From: Mannheimia haemolytica
GTDB lineage: Bacteria; Pseudomonadota; Gammaproteobacteria; Enterobacterales; Pasteurellaceae
Assembly: GCA_900638155.1 (NCBI GenBank)
Contig: LR134495.1
Location: forward strand, 2,232,001 to 2,296,000
Length of the DNA: 64,000 nucleotides
Direction of reading: 5' to 3'
The notes below the pieces were generated by a model. That model saw only the letters and a list, made by a program, of their open reading frames with translations. It did not search any database and was not told the DNA's origin. Each line of letters opens with the position of its first letter. Position 1 is the first letter of the stretch. Below are positions 1-8,093 of the stretch, one piece after another. A program made the position numbers and the translations under genes.

Positions 1-1
1 C

Positions 2-358
2 TCCAAACCATTCGTAGGAGTATTAAGTGCCGGTGTTAACAGCTCAAGCCCAAATAAAGATTTAGCCAAAGAATTCTTAGAGAATTATTTACTCACCGAT
101 GACGGTTTAGATGCAGTCAATAAAGATAAACCTTTAGGTGCGGTAGCGTTAAAATCTTACCAAGAGAAATTAGCGGCTGATCCTCGTATTGCAGCAACCA
201 TGGCAAATGCGAAAAATGGTGAAATTATGCCAAATATTCCGCAAATGTCGTCTTTCTGGTATGCCGAAAAATCTGCTATCAATAATGCAGTAACCGGTCG
301 TCAATCGGTGAAAGAAGCATTAGATGATGCACATTCACGCATTCAAAAACAACAATAA
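2..358 (+). CDS. malE: Maltose/maltodextrin-binding protein MalE, C-terminal part
   Basis: This is the 3' end of a periplasmic binding-protein gene, open at the left edge of the window (118 codons visible plus stop). The translation runs from a [20 protein letters not shown] segment to a C-terminus ending HSRIQKQQ. Family knowledge: the segments [12 protein letters not shown] and [17 protein letters not shown] match the last quarter of enterobacterial MalE, which captures maltose and maltodextrins in the periplasm and delivers them to MalFGK. The identity is supported by malF and malG directly downstream in the same orientation. The N-terminus, signal peptide and promoter lie outside the window. 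malK and lamB are not visible and may lie further upstream. A hairpin separates this gene from malF and probably lets the binding protein be made in excess over the permease. Confidence 0.93.
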   Translation, partial: SKPFVGVLSAGVNSSSPNKDLAKEFLENYLLTDDGLDAVNKDKPLGAVALKSYQEKLAADPRIAATMANAKNGEIMPNIPQMSSFWYAEKSAINNAVTGRQSVKEALDDAHSRIQKQQ

Positions 359-371
359 TTCTTTATCATTA

Positions 372-396
372 AGAGTGGGTTATTATGGCCCACTCT
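372..396 (+). terminator. Intercistronic hairpin between malE and malF
   Basis: The 8-bp arms AGAGTGGG (372-379) and CCCACTCT (389-396) are perfectly complementary around a 9-base loop and are followed by ATTTTTAG. It looks like a leaky terminator or a 3'-end stabiliser that reduces malF relative to malE, a role played in E. coli by a repetitive palindrome at the same place. The role is inference. Confidence 0.7.
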
Positions 397-420
397 ATTT
401 TTAGATTCACCCTAATATAA

Positions 421-442
421 TAAAAGTACAGTAAAAGTACAG
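421..442 (+). repeat. 11-bp tandem repeat upstream of malF
   Basis: TAAAAGTACAG occurs twice head to tail (421-431, 432-442), followed by a degenerate third copy ending TGCAG near 455. It sits just before the malF ribosome binding site GAGG. No function is known to me. Confidence 0.55.
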
Positions 443-475
443 TAACAAAATGCAGTAAAAATTCGAGGTGCTGTT

Positions 476-2014
476 ATGCTAACTCAAACTCAATCCAAAT
501 CTACTCATTGGCTCAAATATCTCTTAGCCGGATTAGTCTTGCTCCTTGACTTCTATCTTGTTGTATTAATGTACTCACAAGGTGAATATCTTTTTGCTAT
601 TTTAACGCTGATTATTCTAACCTCCGGTGTCTATATTTTTACCAATAAAAACGCCTACGCTTGGCGGTATGTTTACCCAGGCATTACCGGAATGGTAATT
701 TTTATTTTGTTTCCGCTGGTTGCGACTATTGCAATTGCGTTTACCAACTATAGTGGTTCTAATCAATTATCCTTTGAACGAGCGGTATCCGTCTTAACTG
801 AACAACGCTATTTTTCCGGAGATAAATATCAATTCACCCTTTATCCACAAGCAGATAATCAATATCGAATTGCATTAACCAACCCAGCAACAGAACAAAC
901 TTTTGTGTCAGAGCCAATTTCATTGACTACTGGAACGAATGTAGTTGTGACCGAGCAAAACAGACCAACCGGCGAGGCCGCTCCTCTTAAAGTGATTACA
1001 CAAAATCGGGCTGCACTTCAATCAATGAAAGTGGTTTTACCGAACAGTAATGAATTGACAATGAGCTCATTACGTCAATTCTCCGAGCAAAAACCACGCT
1101 ATCAATTTGATGAAGAAAATAAAATATTACTCAATAATGAGACAGGCAAACGTTACCAAGCAAATGATGAAACCGGCTTCTTCCAAGCAATTGATAACAA
1201 CGGTAATTGGCAAAGTGAAACGCTTGAGCCGGGTTATACTGTTACATCAGGCTTTAATAACTTCATTAAAATTTTTACCGATGAGGGTATTCAAAAACCT
1301 TTTGTCCAAATATTTATTTGGACAGTAGTATTCTCTTTATTAACTGTCGTCTTTACCGTTATTCTCGGTATGGTGCTTGCCTGCTTGGTGCAATGGGAAG
1401 CCTTAAAAGGTAAAGCGATATATCGTGTCTTGTTGATTTTACCTTATGCCGTACCATCATTTATTTCGATTCTGATCTTTAAAGGGTTATTTAACCAAAG
1501 TTTTGGTGAGATCAATATGATTTTAAACCAACTATTCGGTATCAGCCCTGAATGGTTTAACGATCCCCTCCTTGCTAAAGTGATGATCCTCATTGTCAAT
1601 ACATGGTTAGGTTACCCTTATATGATGATTTTATGTATGGGGTTACTCAAAGCTATTCCGGCTGATTTATATGAAGCCTCCGCAATGGACGGTGCTTCCA
1701 CTTGGCAAAACTTCAGTAAAATCACTTTCCCATTACTGTTAAAACCACTTACTCCGTTAATGATTGCTTCGTTTGCATTTAACTTTAACAACTTTGTGTT
1801 AATTCAACTATTAACAAACGGTCGCCCGGATATGATTGGCACAACCACCCCAGCCGGTTATACCGATTTATTAGTCAGCTATACCTACCGCATTGCCTTT
1901 GAAGGAAGTGGGACGCAAGATTTCGGCTTAGCAGCTGCCATCGCAACCATTATTTTCTTATTAGTCGGTGGCTTGGCACTCTTAAATATCAAAGCAACCA
2001 AAATGGAATTATAA
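476..2014 (+). CDS. malF: Maltose/maltodextrin ABC transporter permease MalF
   Basis: This is an inner-membrane permease subunit that pairs with MalG to form the maltodextrin channel driven by MalK. The 512-aa length is almost identical to E. coli MalF (514). Three hydrophobic segments lie in the first 90 residues (about 14-33, 37-56 and 67-88). A large hydrophilic stretch from about 90 to 275 is the MalF-specific periplasmic P2 loop that contacts MalE. The remaining helices follow. The EAA coupling loop that touches the ATPase is visible as YEASAMDGASTWQNFSKITF around residue 398. The ATG at 476 is preceded by GAGG. The gene follows malE after a 117-nt gap with a hairpin and precedes malG by 51 nt. 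No MalT box was seen directly in front of it, so it is probably transcribed from the malE promoter outside the window. Confidence 0.96.
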   Translation: MLTQTQSKSTHWLKYLLAGLVLLLDFYLVVLMYSQGEYLFAILTLIILTSGVYIFTNKNAYAWRYVYPGITGMVIFILFPLVATIAIAFTNYSGSNQLSFERAVSVLTEQRYFSGDKYQFTLYPQADNQYRIALTNPATEQTFVSEPISLTTGTNVVVTEQNRPTGEAAPLKVITQNRAALQSMKVVLPNSNELTMSSLRQFSEQKPRYQFDEENKILLNNETGKRYQANDETGFFQAIDNNGNWQSETLEPGYTVTSGFNNFIKIFTDEGIQKPFVQIFIWTVVFSLLTVVFTVILGMVLACLVQWEALKGKAIYRVLLILPYAVPSFISILIFKGLFNQSFGEINMILNQLFGISPEWFNDPLLAKVMILIVNTWLGYPYMMILCMGLLKAIPADLYEASAMDGASTWQNFSKITFPLLLKPLTPLMIASFAFNFNNFVLIQLLTNGRPDMIGTTTPAGYTDLLVSYTYRIAFEGSGTQDFGLAAAIATIIFLLVGGLALLNIKATKMEL

Positions 2015-2065
2015 AAGCGGGAGGGATTTAACAACCTCTACCCAAACTAACTTTAGGAGTTATAT

Positions 2066-2956
2066 ATGGCAATTGTTCAATCTAAATCTGTGCGTTATCG
2101 GGTATGGGCAACCCATTTCATCTTAATTTGTTTTCTTGCCTTAATTATTTTCCCTTTATTAATGGTCATTGGCATTTCGTTAAGACCGGGAAATCTGGCG
2201 ATCGGCGATATTATTCCAAGCCAAATTTCGTGGGAACATTGGCAAGCCGCTCTTGGTTTTGATGTGACGCACGCCGATGGTACAGTCACACCACCTCCAT
2301 TCCCGGTGCTACGCTGGTTATGGAATTCCATCAAAGTGGCGACTATCACCTCTATCGGCATTGTAACCTTATCTACAACCTGTGCTTATGCGTTTGCCCG
2401 AATGAAATTTAAAGGCAAAAAAACGATTCTACAAGGTATGCTGATTTTCCAAATGTTCCCGGCAGTGCTTTCCTTAGTTGCCTTATATGCGTTGTTTGAT
2501 CGTCTTGGGCAGTATGTACCGTTTCTTGGCTTAAACACACACGGTGGTGTCATTTTTGCCTACTTAGGCGGGATTGCCTTACACGTTTGGACAATCAAAG
2601 GCTACTTTGAAACGATTGACGGATCACTGGAAGAAGCCGCTTCCCTTGATGGGGCAACCCCGTGGCAAGCGTTCCGGTTAATCTTATTACCGCTTTCAGT
2701 GCCGATTTTGGCGGTAGTTTTCATTCTTTCATTTATTGCCGCCATTACCGAAGTACCGGTTGCTTCACTCTTATTGCGCGATGTAAACAGCTACACCTTA
2801 GCCGTTGGTATGCAACAATACCTCTATCCGCAAAACTACTTATGGGGTGACTTCGCAGCAGCGGCGGTCTTATCCGCAATTCCGATTACGCTGGTCTTCT
2901 TATTGGCACAACGCTGGTTAATCGGTGGTTTAACTGCCGGCGGCGTGAAAGGCTAA
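2066..2956 (+). CDS. malG: Maltose/maltodextrin ABC transporter permease MalG
   Basis: This is the second channel subunit of the maltodextrin importer. Its 296 aa equal the E. coli MalG length. It has about six membrane segments starting at residue 15, and an EAA loop ([20 protein letters not shown]) near residue 189 with the conserved Gly and the downstream LP that dock on MalK. The C-terminus ends [10 protein letters not shown], typical of MalG. The start ATG at 2066 has a good Shine-Dalgarno, TAGGAG, 7-8 bases upstream. The gene is cotranscribed with malF and ends at a hairpin built on an uptake sequence, so malS just downstream may have partly separate expression. malK is not in the window. 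Confidence 0.96.
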   Translation: MAIVQSKSVRYRVWATHFILICFLALIIFPLLMVIGISLRPGNLAIGDIIPSQISWEHWQAALGFDVTHADGTVTPPPFPVLRWLWNSIKVATITSIGIVTLSTTCAYAFARMKFKGKKTILQGMLIFQMFPAVLSLVALYALFDRLGQYVPFLGLNTHGGVIFAYLGGIALHVWTIKGYFETIDGSLEEAASLDGATPWQAFRLILLPLSVPILAVVFILSFIAAITEVPVASLLLRDVNSYTLAVGMQQYLYPQNYLWGDFAAAAVLSAIPITLVFLLAQRWLIGGLTAGGVKG

Positions 2957-2977
2957 TTTGCAAAAAATTCTCAAAAA

Positions 2978-3009
2978 ACGACCGCTTGTCAAGCTGGCAT
3001 TGCGGTCGT
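2978..3009 (+). terminator. Hairpin containing an uptake-type sequence, malG-malS
   Basis: The arms ACGACCGC (2978-2985) and GCGGTCGT (3002-3009) pair across a 16-base loop. The left arm belongs to an Apl-type uptake word in reverse orientation (GACCGCTTGT) with its AT-rich flank TTTGCAAAAAATT upstream. No strong T-run follows, so read-through into malS is likely. Confidence 0.6.
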
Positions 3010-3031
3010 CAATCTTTATTTAGGGGTGTCT

Positions 3032-5089
3032 ATGAAAAATGCGTTACCTTACCTTTGCTTATTCTATACCTCAAGCCTTTTTGCCCAATCTTGGCAACAT
3101 TCTCATTTTTCTGATTTTAACGATAATCTCGAAAAACAGCTGTTTCAATCCCAAGCTCAATTAGAAAAAGGGAGTTATCCGCTTAAGTTTGAATTCGGCG
3201 GACACTGTTATCAACCTCAACAAGCAATCAAATTAAATCAATCGGTTACGTTAGTCCCTTGTGTGAATGAAGCTCCACAACTGCGGCTATTTCGTCAGGG
3301 CAACTATCTGGCACAAATTGATATGCGAAGTGGCACGCCAATGCTCAAAATCAGCGTAGAACAGCAACCACAGCATAATGAAGCCATACTTCAACACTGC
3401 CCGAATTGGGATAAAAAACCGATTGAAATTGATGTTTCCTCCACTTTTGCTGAAGGTGAATTAGTTAAGGACTTTTATTCAGGCAATACCGCCATTGTTA
3501 GAAACGGCAAAGTCACCTTGATGCCAGATGAAAACGCAAGCGGTCTGATTTTGCTGGAAAAAAGCAATACCGAAAATACGGCAACGTTTGATTGGAAAAA
3601 TGCCACCGTCTATTTTGTGCTGACCGACCGCTTCTATAACGGCGATCCGACCAATGACCACAGCTACAACCGCCAAAAAGACGGAATGCAAGAAATCGGC
3701 ACCTTTCACGGTGGTGATTTAAAAGGATTAACCGAAAAGCTCGATTACCTACAACAACTTGGGGTCAATGTATTGTGGATTAGCTCTCCGTTAGAACAGA
3801 TGCACGGTTGGGTTGGCGGTGGTGATAAGGGGGATTTTCCACATTACGGCTATCACGGTTACTATCATTTAGATTGGACAAAAGTAGATGCCAATATGGG
3901 CACTGAAGACGATTTAAGCCGCTTTGTTCAACAAGCCCACCAACATGGAATTCGAGTACTGTTTGATGTGGTGATGAACCATACCGGTTATGCGACGCTC
4001 GCCGATATGCAGGAATTTAACTTTGGTAGATTTTACTTAACACCGGACGAAATCAGCCGCACATTAGGCGAAAAATGGACACACTGGAAACCAAAATCAG
4101 GGCAAAATTGGCACAGTTTCAATGATTTCATTCGCTTTAATGATAATCAGGCTTGGCAAAATTGGTGGGGAAAAGAATGGGTTCGAGCCGACATTGCCGA
4201 TTACGACAGCCCTAAATTTGACGATTTAAAAATGTCGCTCTCTGCCCTTCCTGATCTAAAAACCGAGAGTGAACAAGCGGTCAAATTGCCTGAATTTTTT
4301 GCACATAAAAATACCAATGCCAAAACATTACCAAACGCTAAAGTGCGTGATTATTTAATTGGTTGGTTATCCGATTGGGTCAGAAAATATGGTATTGACG
4401 GCTTTCGGGTGGATACTGCCAAACACGTTGAAAAATCGACGTGGCTGGCATTAAAACAATCAGCACAACAAGCCTTAAGCGAATGGCAACAAGCCAATCC
4501 GAATGCTGGTTTTAATGATCGCTTTTGGATGACAGGGGAAGCGTGGGGACACGGTGTGTTCAAAAGTGACTATTACCAAAACGGCTTTGATGCGATGATT
4601 AATTTTGATTTTCAAGATCAGGCTAAGAAAGGGTTAAACTGCTTTGCTCATATTGCTCCTGTTTATGCTGAAATGAATCATAAATTAGATGATTTTAATG
4701 TATTGAGCTATTTATCTTCACACGATACTCGATTATTTTTCCATTCGGATAGTGAACAAAATATCGAAAAACACAAAACCGCCGCAAATTTGCTGTTGCT
4801 TTCACCCGGTGCAGTGCAAATCTATTATGGCGATGAAACTGGTCGGGCATTCGGTGCGACCGGTTCAGACCTGATACAAGGCACCCGGTCGGATATGAAT
4901 TGGCAAGAGTTGCAGCAAGATCCTCAGAAACAGGCATTGCATCAACATTGGCAAAAGTTGACACAATTCCGCCAACGCCATCCGGCTATTGGCGCAGGTG
5001 TCCATCAACTCATCAAAAATGATAGCTACCTTGCATTTAAGCGTGTGTTGAATGAAGATAAAGTGATGGTGGTTTGGGCCGGAAATTAA
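3032..5089 (+). CDS. malS: Periplasmic alpha-amylase MalS
   Basis: This is a GH13 alpha-amylase predicted to be exported and to shorten maltodextrins in the periplasm for uptake by MalEFGK. It has 685 aa, against 676 in E. coli MalS. An N-terminal signal peptide (MKNALPYLCLFYTSSLFAQS, with cleavage after FAQ) is followed by a non-catalytic N-domain to about residue 190 and then a TIM barrel. The four GH13 regions are visible: DVVMNH (~311), GFRVDTAKH with the nucleophile Asp (~460), GEAWGHG with the acid Glu (~503) and YLSSHDT (~560). The ATG at 3032 is preferred over the in-frame GTG at 3026 because GGGG lies 7 bases before it and the signal peptide starts there. An uptake sequence lies inside the gene at 4273. 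The gene is the last of the malEFG-malS cluster and faces malT tail to tail. Confidence 0.92.
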   Translation: MKNALPYLCLFYTSSLFAQSWQHSHFSDFNDNLEKQLFQSQAQLEKGSYPLKFEFGGHCYQPQQAIKLNQSVTLVPCVNEAPQLRLFRQGNYLAQIDMRSGTPMLKISVEQQPQHNEAILQHCPNWDKKPIEIDVSSTFAEGELVKDFYSGNTAIVRNGKVTLMPDENASGLILLEKSNTENTATFDWKNATVYFVLTDRFYNGDPTNDHSYNRQKDGMQEIGTFHGGDLKGLTEKLDYLQQLGVNVLWISSPLEQMHGWVGGGDKGDFPHYGYHGYYHLDWTKVDANMGTEDDLSRFVQQAHQHGIRVLFDVVMNHTGYATLADMQEFNFGRFYLTPDEISRTLGEKWTHWKPKSGQNWHSFNDFIRFNDNQAWQNWWGKEWVRADIADYDSPKFDDLKMSLSALPDLKTESEQAVKLPEFFAHKNTNAKTLPNAKVRDYLIGWLSDWVRKYGIDGFRVDTAKHVEKSTWLALKQSAQQALSEWQQANPNAGFNDRFWMTGEAWGHGVFKSDYYQNGFDAMINFDFQDQAKKGLNCFAHIAPVYAEMNHKLDDFNVLSYLSSHDTRLFFHSDSEQNIEKHKTAANLLLLSPGAVQIYYGDETGRAFGATGSDLIQGTRSDMNWQELQQDPQKQALHQHWQKLTQFRQRHPAIGAGVHQLIKNDSYLAFKRVLNEDKVMVVWAGN
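4273..4282 (+). repeat. Apl-type DNA uptake sequence inside malS
   Basis: ACAAGCGGTC followed by AAATTGCC and a later TTTTTTGCA, which is the extended Apl-type pattern. Its presence within a coding frame shows it is tolerated there (it encodes EQAVKL). Confidence 0.8.
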
Positions 5090-5098
5090 ATCTACTTT

Positions 5099-5137
5099 GG
5101 CTTCAAGTTTTCTCTCTTCTGGGGAAAACTTGAAGCC
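5099..5137. terminator. Bidirectional hairpin between malS and malT
   Basis: The 14-bp perfect arms GGCTTCAAGTTTTC (5099-5112) and GAAAACTTGAAGCC (5124-5137) enclose an 11-base loop. It lies between the convergent 3' ends of malS and malT. The AT-rich inner part of the stem and the lack of a clear T-tail make its exact mechanism uncertain. Confidence 0.75.
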
Positions 5138-5176
5138 GGTTCGGGAATAACAAGTTGCAAAAAATTACTAAAAATA

Positions 5177-5186
5177 GACCGCTTGT
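5177..5186 (-). repeat. Apl-type DNA uptake sequence
   Basis: GACCGCTTGT (reverse orientation) with AAAAATTAC...AAAAAT just upstream, lying between malS and the malT stop codon. Confidence 0.75.
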
Positions 5187-5203
5187 TCCTCCAGTAATTG
5201 TGA

Positions 5204-7930
5204 TCAATGATACCCCATCAACATCAGCAGTTCTTTCGTATAGCTGATTGCTTCGTTACGATTCGTCACACCAATTTTCTGATAAAGATTTCGGATATGG
5301 GTTTTAATCGTGGTTGCAGCAACTTGCAATTCATCTGAAATTTGTTCATTGCTATATCCGGAGTAAATCAAACCCAATACTTGCCATTCCCGCTGAGTGA
5401 GCGGACTAATTTTTAAGAGTTCCGGCACTTTCGGATTTTTCAATAATTGATTCACAAAGTTTTCATCAAAATGGGCAAATTTTTGGCGATAAAATTGATT
5501 GATGTTGCGTAAAATAAACTGTGCTTTGTGCAATACCAGTTCGTCTAGCACATTAAGTTGCAATAAATGGCGAATCTGCTGTGCCATTACATCCCCTTCA
5601 ATCACAAACGCACTGATAAAATTCGTTTGCCGCGTGAGTTTTAGTGCCTGAATTAAATCTTGCTGAGCAAATTCTTTCTCGCCTTGTAAAAAATAAAGCC
5701 GGTTACGAACAATTAATGCGCGATTTAAATCGCTAATCAGAGAAAATTTTTCAGCCGTTTCAATTAAATTATCTAAAATGGCTTTCGCCTCGTGATATTC
5801 CTCAAGCAAGATTCGAGCCCGTGCAATATTTCGCCATTGTACTTGGGTAAAATGATTTTTATCTGAAACCGGTGAGGGGTTTTGAATTAACCAGTTCCTC
5901 ACCGCAGAAACATCATTAGTCATCTGCCAATAAAATATACGCACCTGATCGGCGTTAGCAATCCAATCGTGGTGATAAGAATGAGAATGTTCTAATTGTT
6001 CGACCTCGCCTAATAATCGGGCAGTGTTATCCAAATTGCCTCGAGCCAACGAGATCTTCGTAAGTAAGGTTAAGCATTGTAACTTGTCTTCAAATTTAGA
6101 TAAGGCATTCATTCCGGCAACTGCCATTGATTCAGCTTTATCTAAGTTATACCATTCCCATAAAATCTTGCCTTTAGAACGTAGCAAAAATTCATACATC
6201 GGCACTTTTTGTAGATGGTTTTCTTTCACAAACTCGCTTGCTTTATCTAACATTTCATAGGCTGCTTGTGAAAACCCTTGGGCAAGCAAAATTTCAGATT
6301 GTTGAAGCTGTGACCACAAAATATTGTGGTAAGTATGATGCTGACGTGCCATTCGTTCCGCTTTTTGTAACATTGCTAACGCTTCTGCCAGATTGCCGTG
6401 GCAATGATGAGCTTCGCCAATAATGGAGGTCGCCACAATATGAGCGTAATAAGCATTTTCCGAAAGATCGTTTAACGCTTCAGACGCTAATTGAAGTGCA
6501 GTATTTTCATCTCCGGAATTGATAGCCACTTGTGCCCGTAACACATTAAATTCCGCATTGGCAGTTTTGCTCAATTCAATCTTATTTTCAGTTAATGCAC
6601 GAGAAAAATCCGCTAAAATACCACCTACTTCAATATGGCGGTGCTGGCTTTGTACCAACCAGGCTTTGAGTAACACCAAATTAGTATGTTCTGTTAAATG
6701 GGCATAATCTAGGCAATTTAAACTCTCTTCTAATAGTTTTAATTCACCTTGATGAAATACCGTCCAAGCGTGTTTGCCTAAAATATTGAGCAACAATCCA
6801 GTATCCGATAACTGCATTGCATGATGTAAGGCTTCTGTAACATAACCTAATTGTAACCACGCATTTGCTGCTTTTTGATGCAACTGCGGTAATTCAGCAT
6901 ATAACTCATTTTGGCAACATACATTTAAAAAAGAAGCAAAAAGCGGATGAAATTTCCACCAGCTGTCATCACTACTCTGCCATTTACTGTTTGCCATTTG
7001 CTGTAAAAACAAACCTTGTTTTTCGAGAGACTCTAATTTAGTGCGACTGTTTTGCTCACCTGTTACGGCCTGCACTAAAAACTCATTCATTGAATGCAAA
7101 ACCGAACAACGTAAAATAAACAGACGCGTTTCTTCATCTACTTTATTAAGCACTTCATCGGCTAAGTATTCGTTAATATGAAAATGGTTTGATTTGGCTA
7201 AACGTTTGGCAATGTCTTGCAGTGGTACTTGTAGTGCGTGTGATTTATTTTTCGCAAAAAGGCTAATTAGCTGAAGGGCTGTTGGCCACCCTTCAACTTC
7301 ATTACACAGAGAAATAATATCTTGCTGATTTAACTCTGCACCTAATCTTGCTTGAAAAAAAGCTGTGCTTTCTTGGTGATCAAACATGAGCTGGTTAATA
7401 TCAATTTCCAATAATTGTTCTTGCACTCTTAAACTGGCAATACTTAATGGCGGAATAGAGCGAGAAATCAGGATAAGCGTCATATTAGACGGCTGATGTT
7501 TAATCCAATATTTTAATGCTTCGTGAATTTCATCATTTTCAATAATATGATAATCATCAATAGCAAGATAAAAATGCTCTGAAAATGCCGCGGCTTTAAT
7601 CAATAATTGATTAAACAAAGCTAATAAATTAGCTTTGCGATTTTCCTCTAACAGTACATCTATTTCTTCATTAATTGCAGAATGCAATGCCGCGCTAAAA
7701 TAAGCGGCAAAACGATCTGAATTATTATCTCCTTCATCTAACGCATACCAGCCGATATTCTTTTTATTTTCAATCCATTGGGAAACCAGTGTGGTTTTGC
7801 CATAACCTGCCGGTGCATTTATCAACACAACTGGATAACTGCAAGATTTGTCTAATTCTTGAATTAAACGTTTTCGAGGAATACTGTTTTGTAATCGAAA
7901 AGAACAAACAAGTTTTGATGGTATTAACAT
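5204..7930 (-). CDS. malT: Maltose regulon transcriptional activator MalT
   Basis: This is a large STAND-family ATPase activator that responds to maltotriose and ATP and switches on the mal promoters. It has 908 aa, against 901 in E. coli. The N-terminal P-loop NAPAGYGKTTLVS lies at about residues 38-50. A long TPR-like sensor region fills the middle. A LuxR-type helix-turn-helix begins near residue 842 (SPLTQREWQVLGLIYSGYSN, then ISDELQVAATTIKTHI). The ATG at 7930 has only a weak purine-rich ribosome site (GAGAGAAAA), as expected for a low-abundance regulator. The gene is divergent from malP, and the 163-base gap before the malP ATG holds candidate MalT boxes. It is convergent with malS. The whole visible mal block is consistent with regulation by this protein. 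Confidence 0.95.
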   Translation of the reverse strand: MLIPSKLVCSFRLQNSIPRKRLIQELDKSCSYPVVLINAPAGYGKTTLVSQWIENKKNIGWYALDEGDNNSDRFAAYFSAALHSAINEEIDVLLEENRKANLLALFNQLLIKAAAFSEHFYLAIDDYHIIENDEIHEALKYWIKHQPSNMTLILISRSIPPLSIASLRVQEQLLEIDINQLMFDHQESTAFFQARLGAELNQQDIISLCNEVEGWPTALQLISLFAKNKSHALQVPLQDIAKRLAKSNHFHINEYLADEVLNKVDEETRLFILRCSVLHSMNEFLVQAVTGEQNSRTKLESLEKQGLFLQQMANSKWQSSDDSWWKFHPLFASFLNVCCQNELYAELPQLHQKAANAWLQLGYVTEALHHAMQLSDTGLLLNILGKHAWTVFHQGELKLLEESLNCLDYAHLTEHTNLVLLKAWLVQSQHRHIEVGGILADFSRALTENKIELSKTANAEFNVLRAQVAINSGDENTALQLASEALNDLSENAYYAHIVATSIIGEAHHCHGNLAEALAMLQKAERMARQHHTYHNILWSQLQQSEILLAQGFSQAAYEMLDKASEFVKENHLQKVPMYEFLLRSKGKILWEWYNLDKAESMAVAGMNALSKFEDKLQCLTLLTKISLARGNLDNTARLLGEVEQLEHSHSYHHDWIANADQVRIFYWQMTNDVSAVRNWLIQNPSPVSDKNHFTQVQWRNIARARILLEEYHEAKAILDNLIETAEKFSLISDLNRALIVRNRLYFLQGEKEFAQQDLIQALKLTRQTNFISAFVIEGDVMAQQIRHLLQLNVLDELVLHKAQFILRNINQFYRQKFAHFDENFVNQLLKNPKVPELLKISPLTQREWQVLGLIYSGYSNEQISDELQVAATTIKTHIRNLYQKIGVTNRNEAISYTKELLMLMGYH

Positions 7931-7960
7931 AATAAATTTAATTTTCTCTCATAACAAAAT

Positions 7961-7970
7961 GGGGATGACA
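7961..7970 (+). promoter_or_regulatory. Candidate MalT box, distal
   Basis: GGGGATGACA matches the MalT box consensus GGGGAKGAGG at 8 of 10 positions and lies in the malT-malP divergent region. Binding is inferred. Confidence 0.5.
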
Positions 7971-8014
7971 CATACTCCATTTATGTTCTAACTACTTCCT
8001 AATAATCATACCAC

Positions 8015-8037
8015 ACAAGATGATTACAAGGATGATT
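8015..8037 (+). promoter_or_regulatory. Direct repeat at the malP promoter, possible proximal MalT boxes
   Basis: ACAAGATGATT (8015-8025) is followed at once by ACAAGGATGATT (8026-8037). Each holds a GATGA core like the MalT box. The second copy would fall near -35 if the -10 is CATAAT at 8057-8062, which is where the proximal MalT site sits at E. coli mal promoters. The match to the consensus itself is weak. Confidence 0.4.
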
Positions 8038-8056
8038 TGATTTTATTTGGATTTTA

Positions 8057-8062
8057 CATAAT
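8057..8062 (+). promoter_or_regulatory. Putative -10 of malP
   Basis: CATAAT, with no good -35 box upstream, as expected for an activator-dependent promoter. It lies about 30 bases before the malP ATG. Confidence 0.4.
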
Positions 8063-8093
8063 AGCGGTATTCATATTTAACTGGGGGTTTCCT

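Noticed and set aside
8037..8093. Upstream TTG start for malP
   Set aside because: It would add a hydrophobic stretch unlike any phosphorylase, and it overlaps the putative promoter; the ATG at 8094 has a strong ribosome site.
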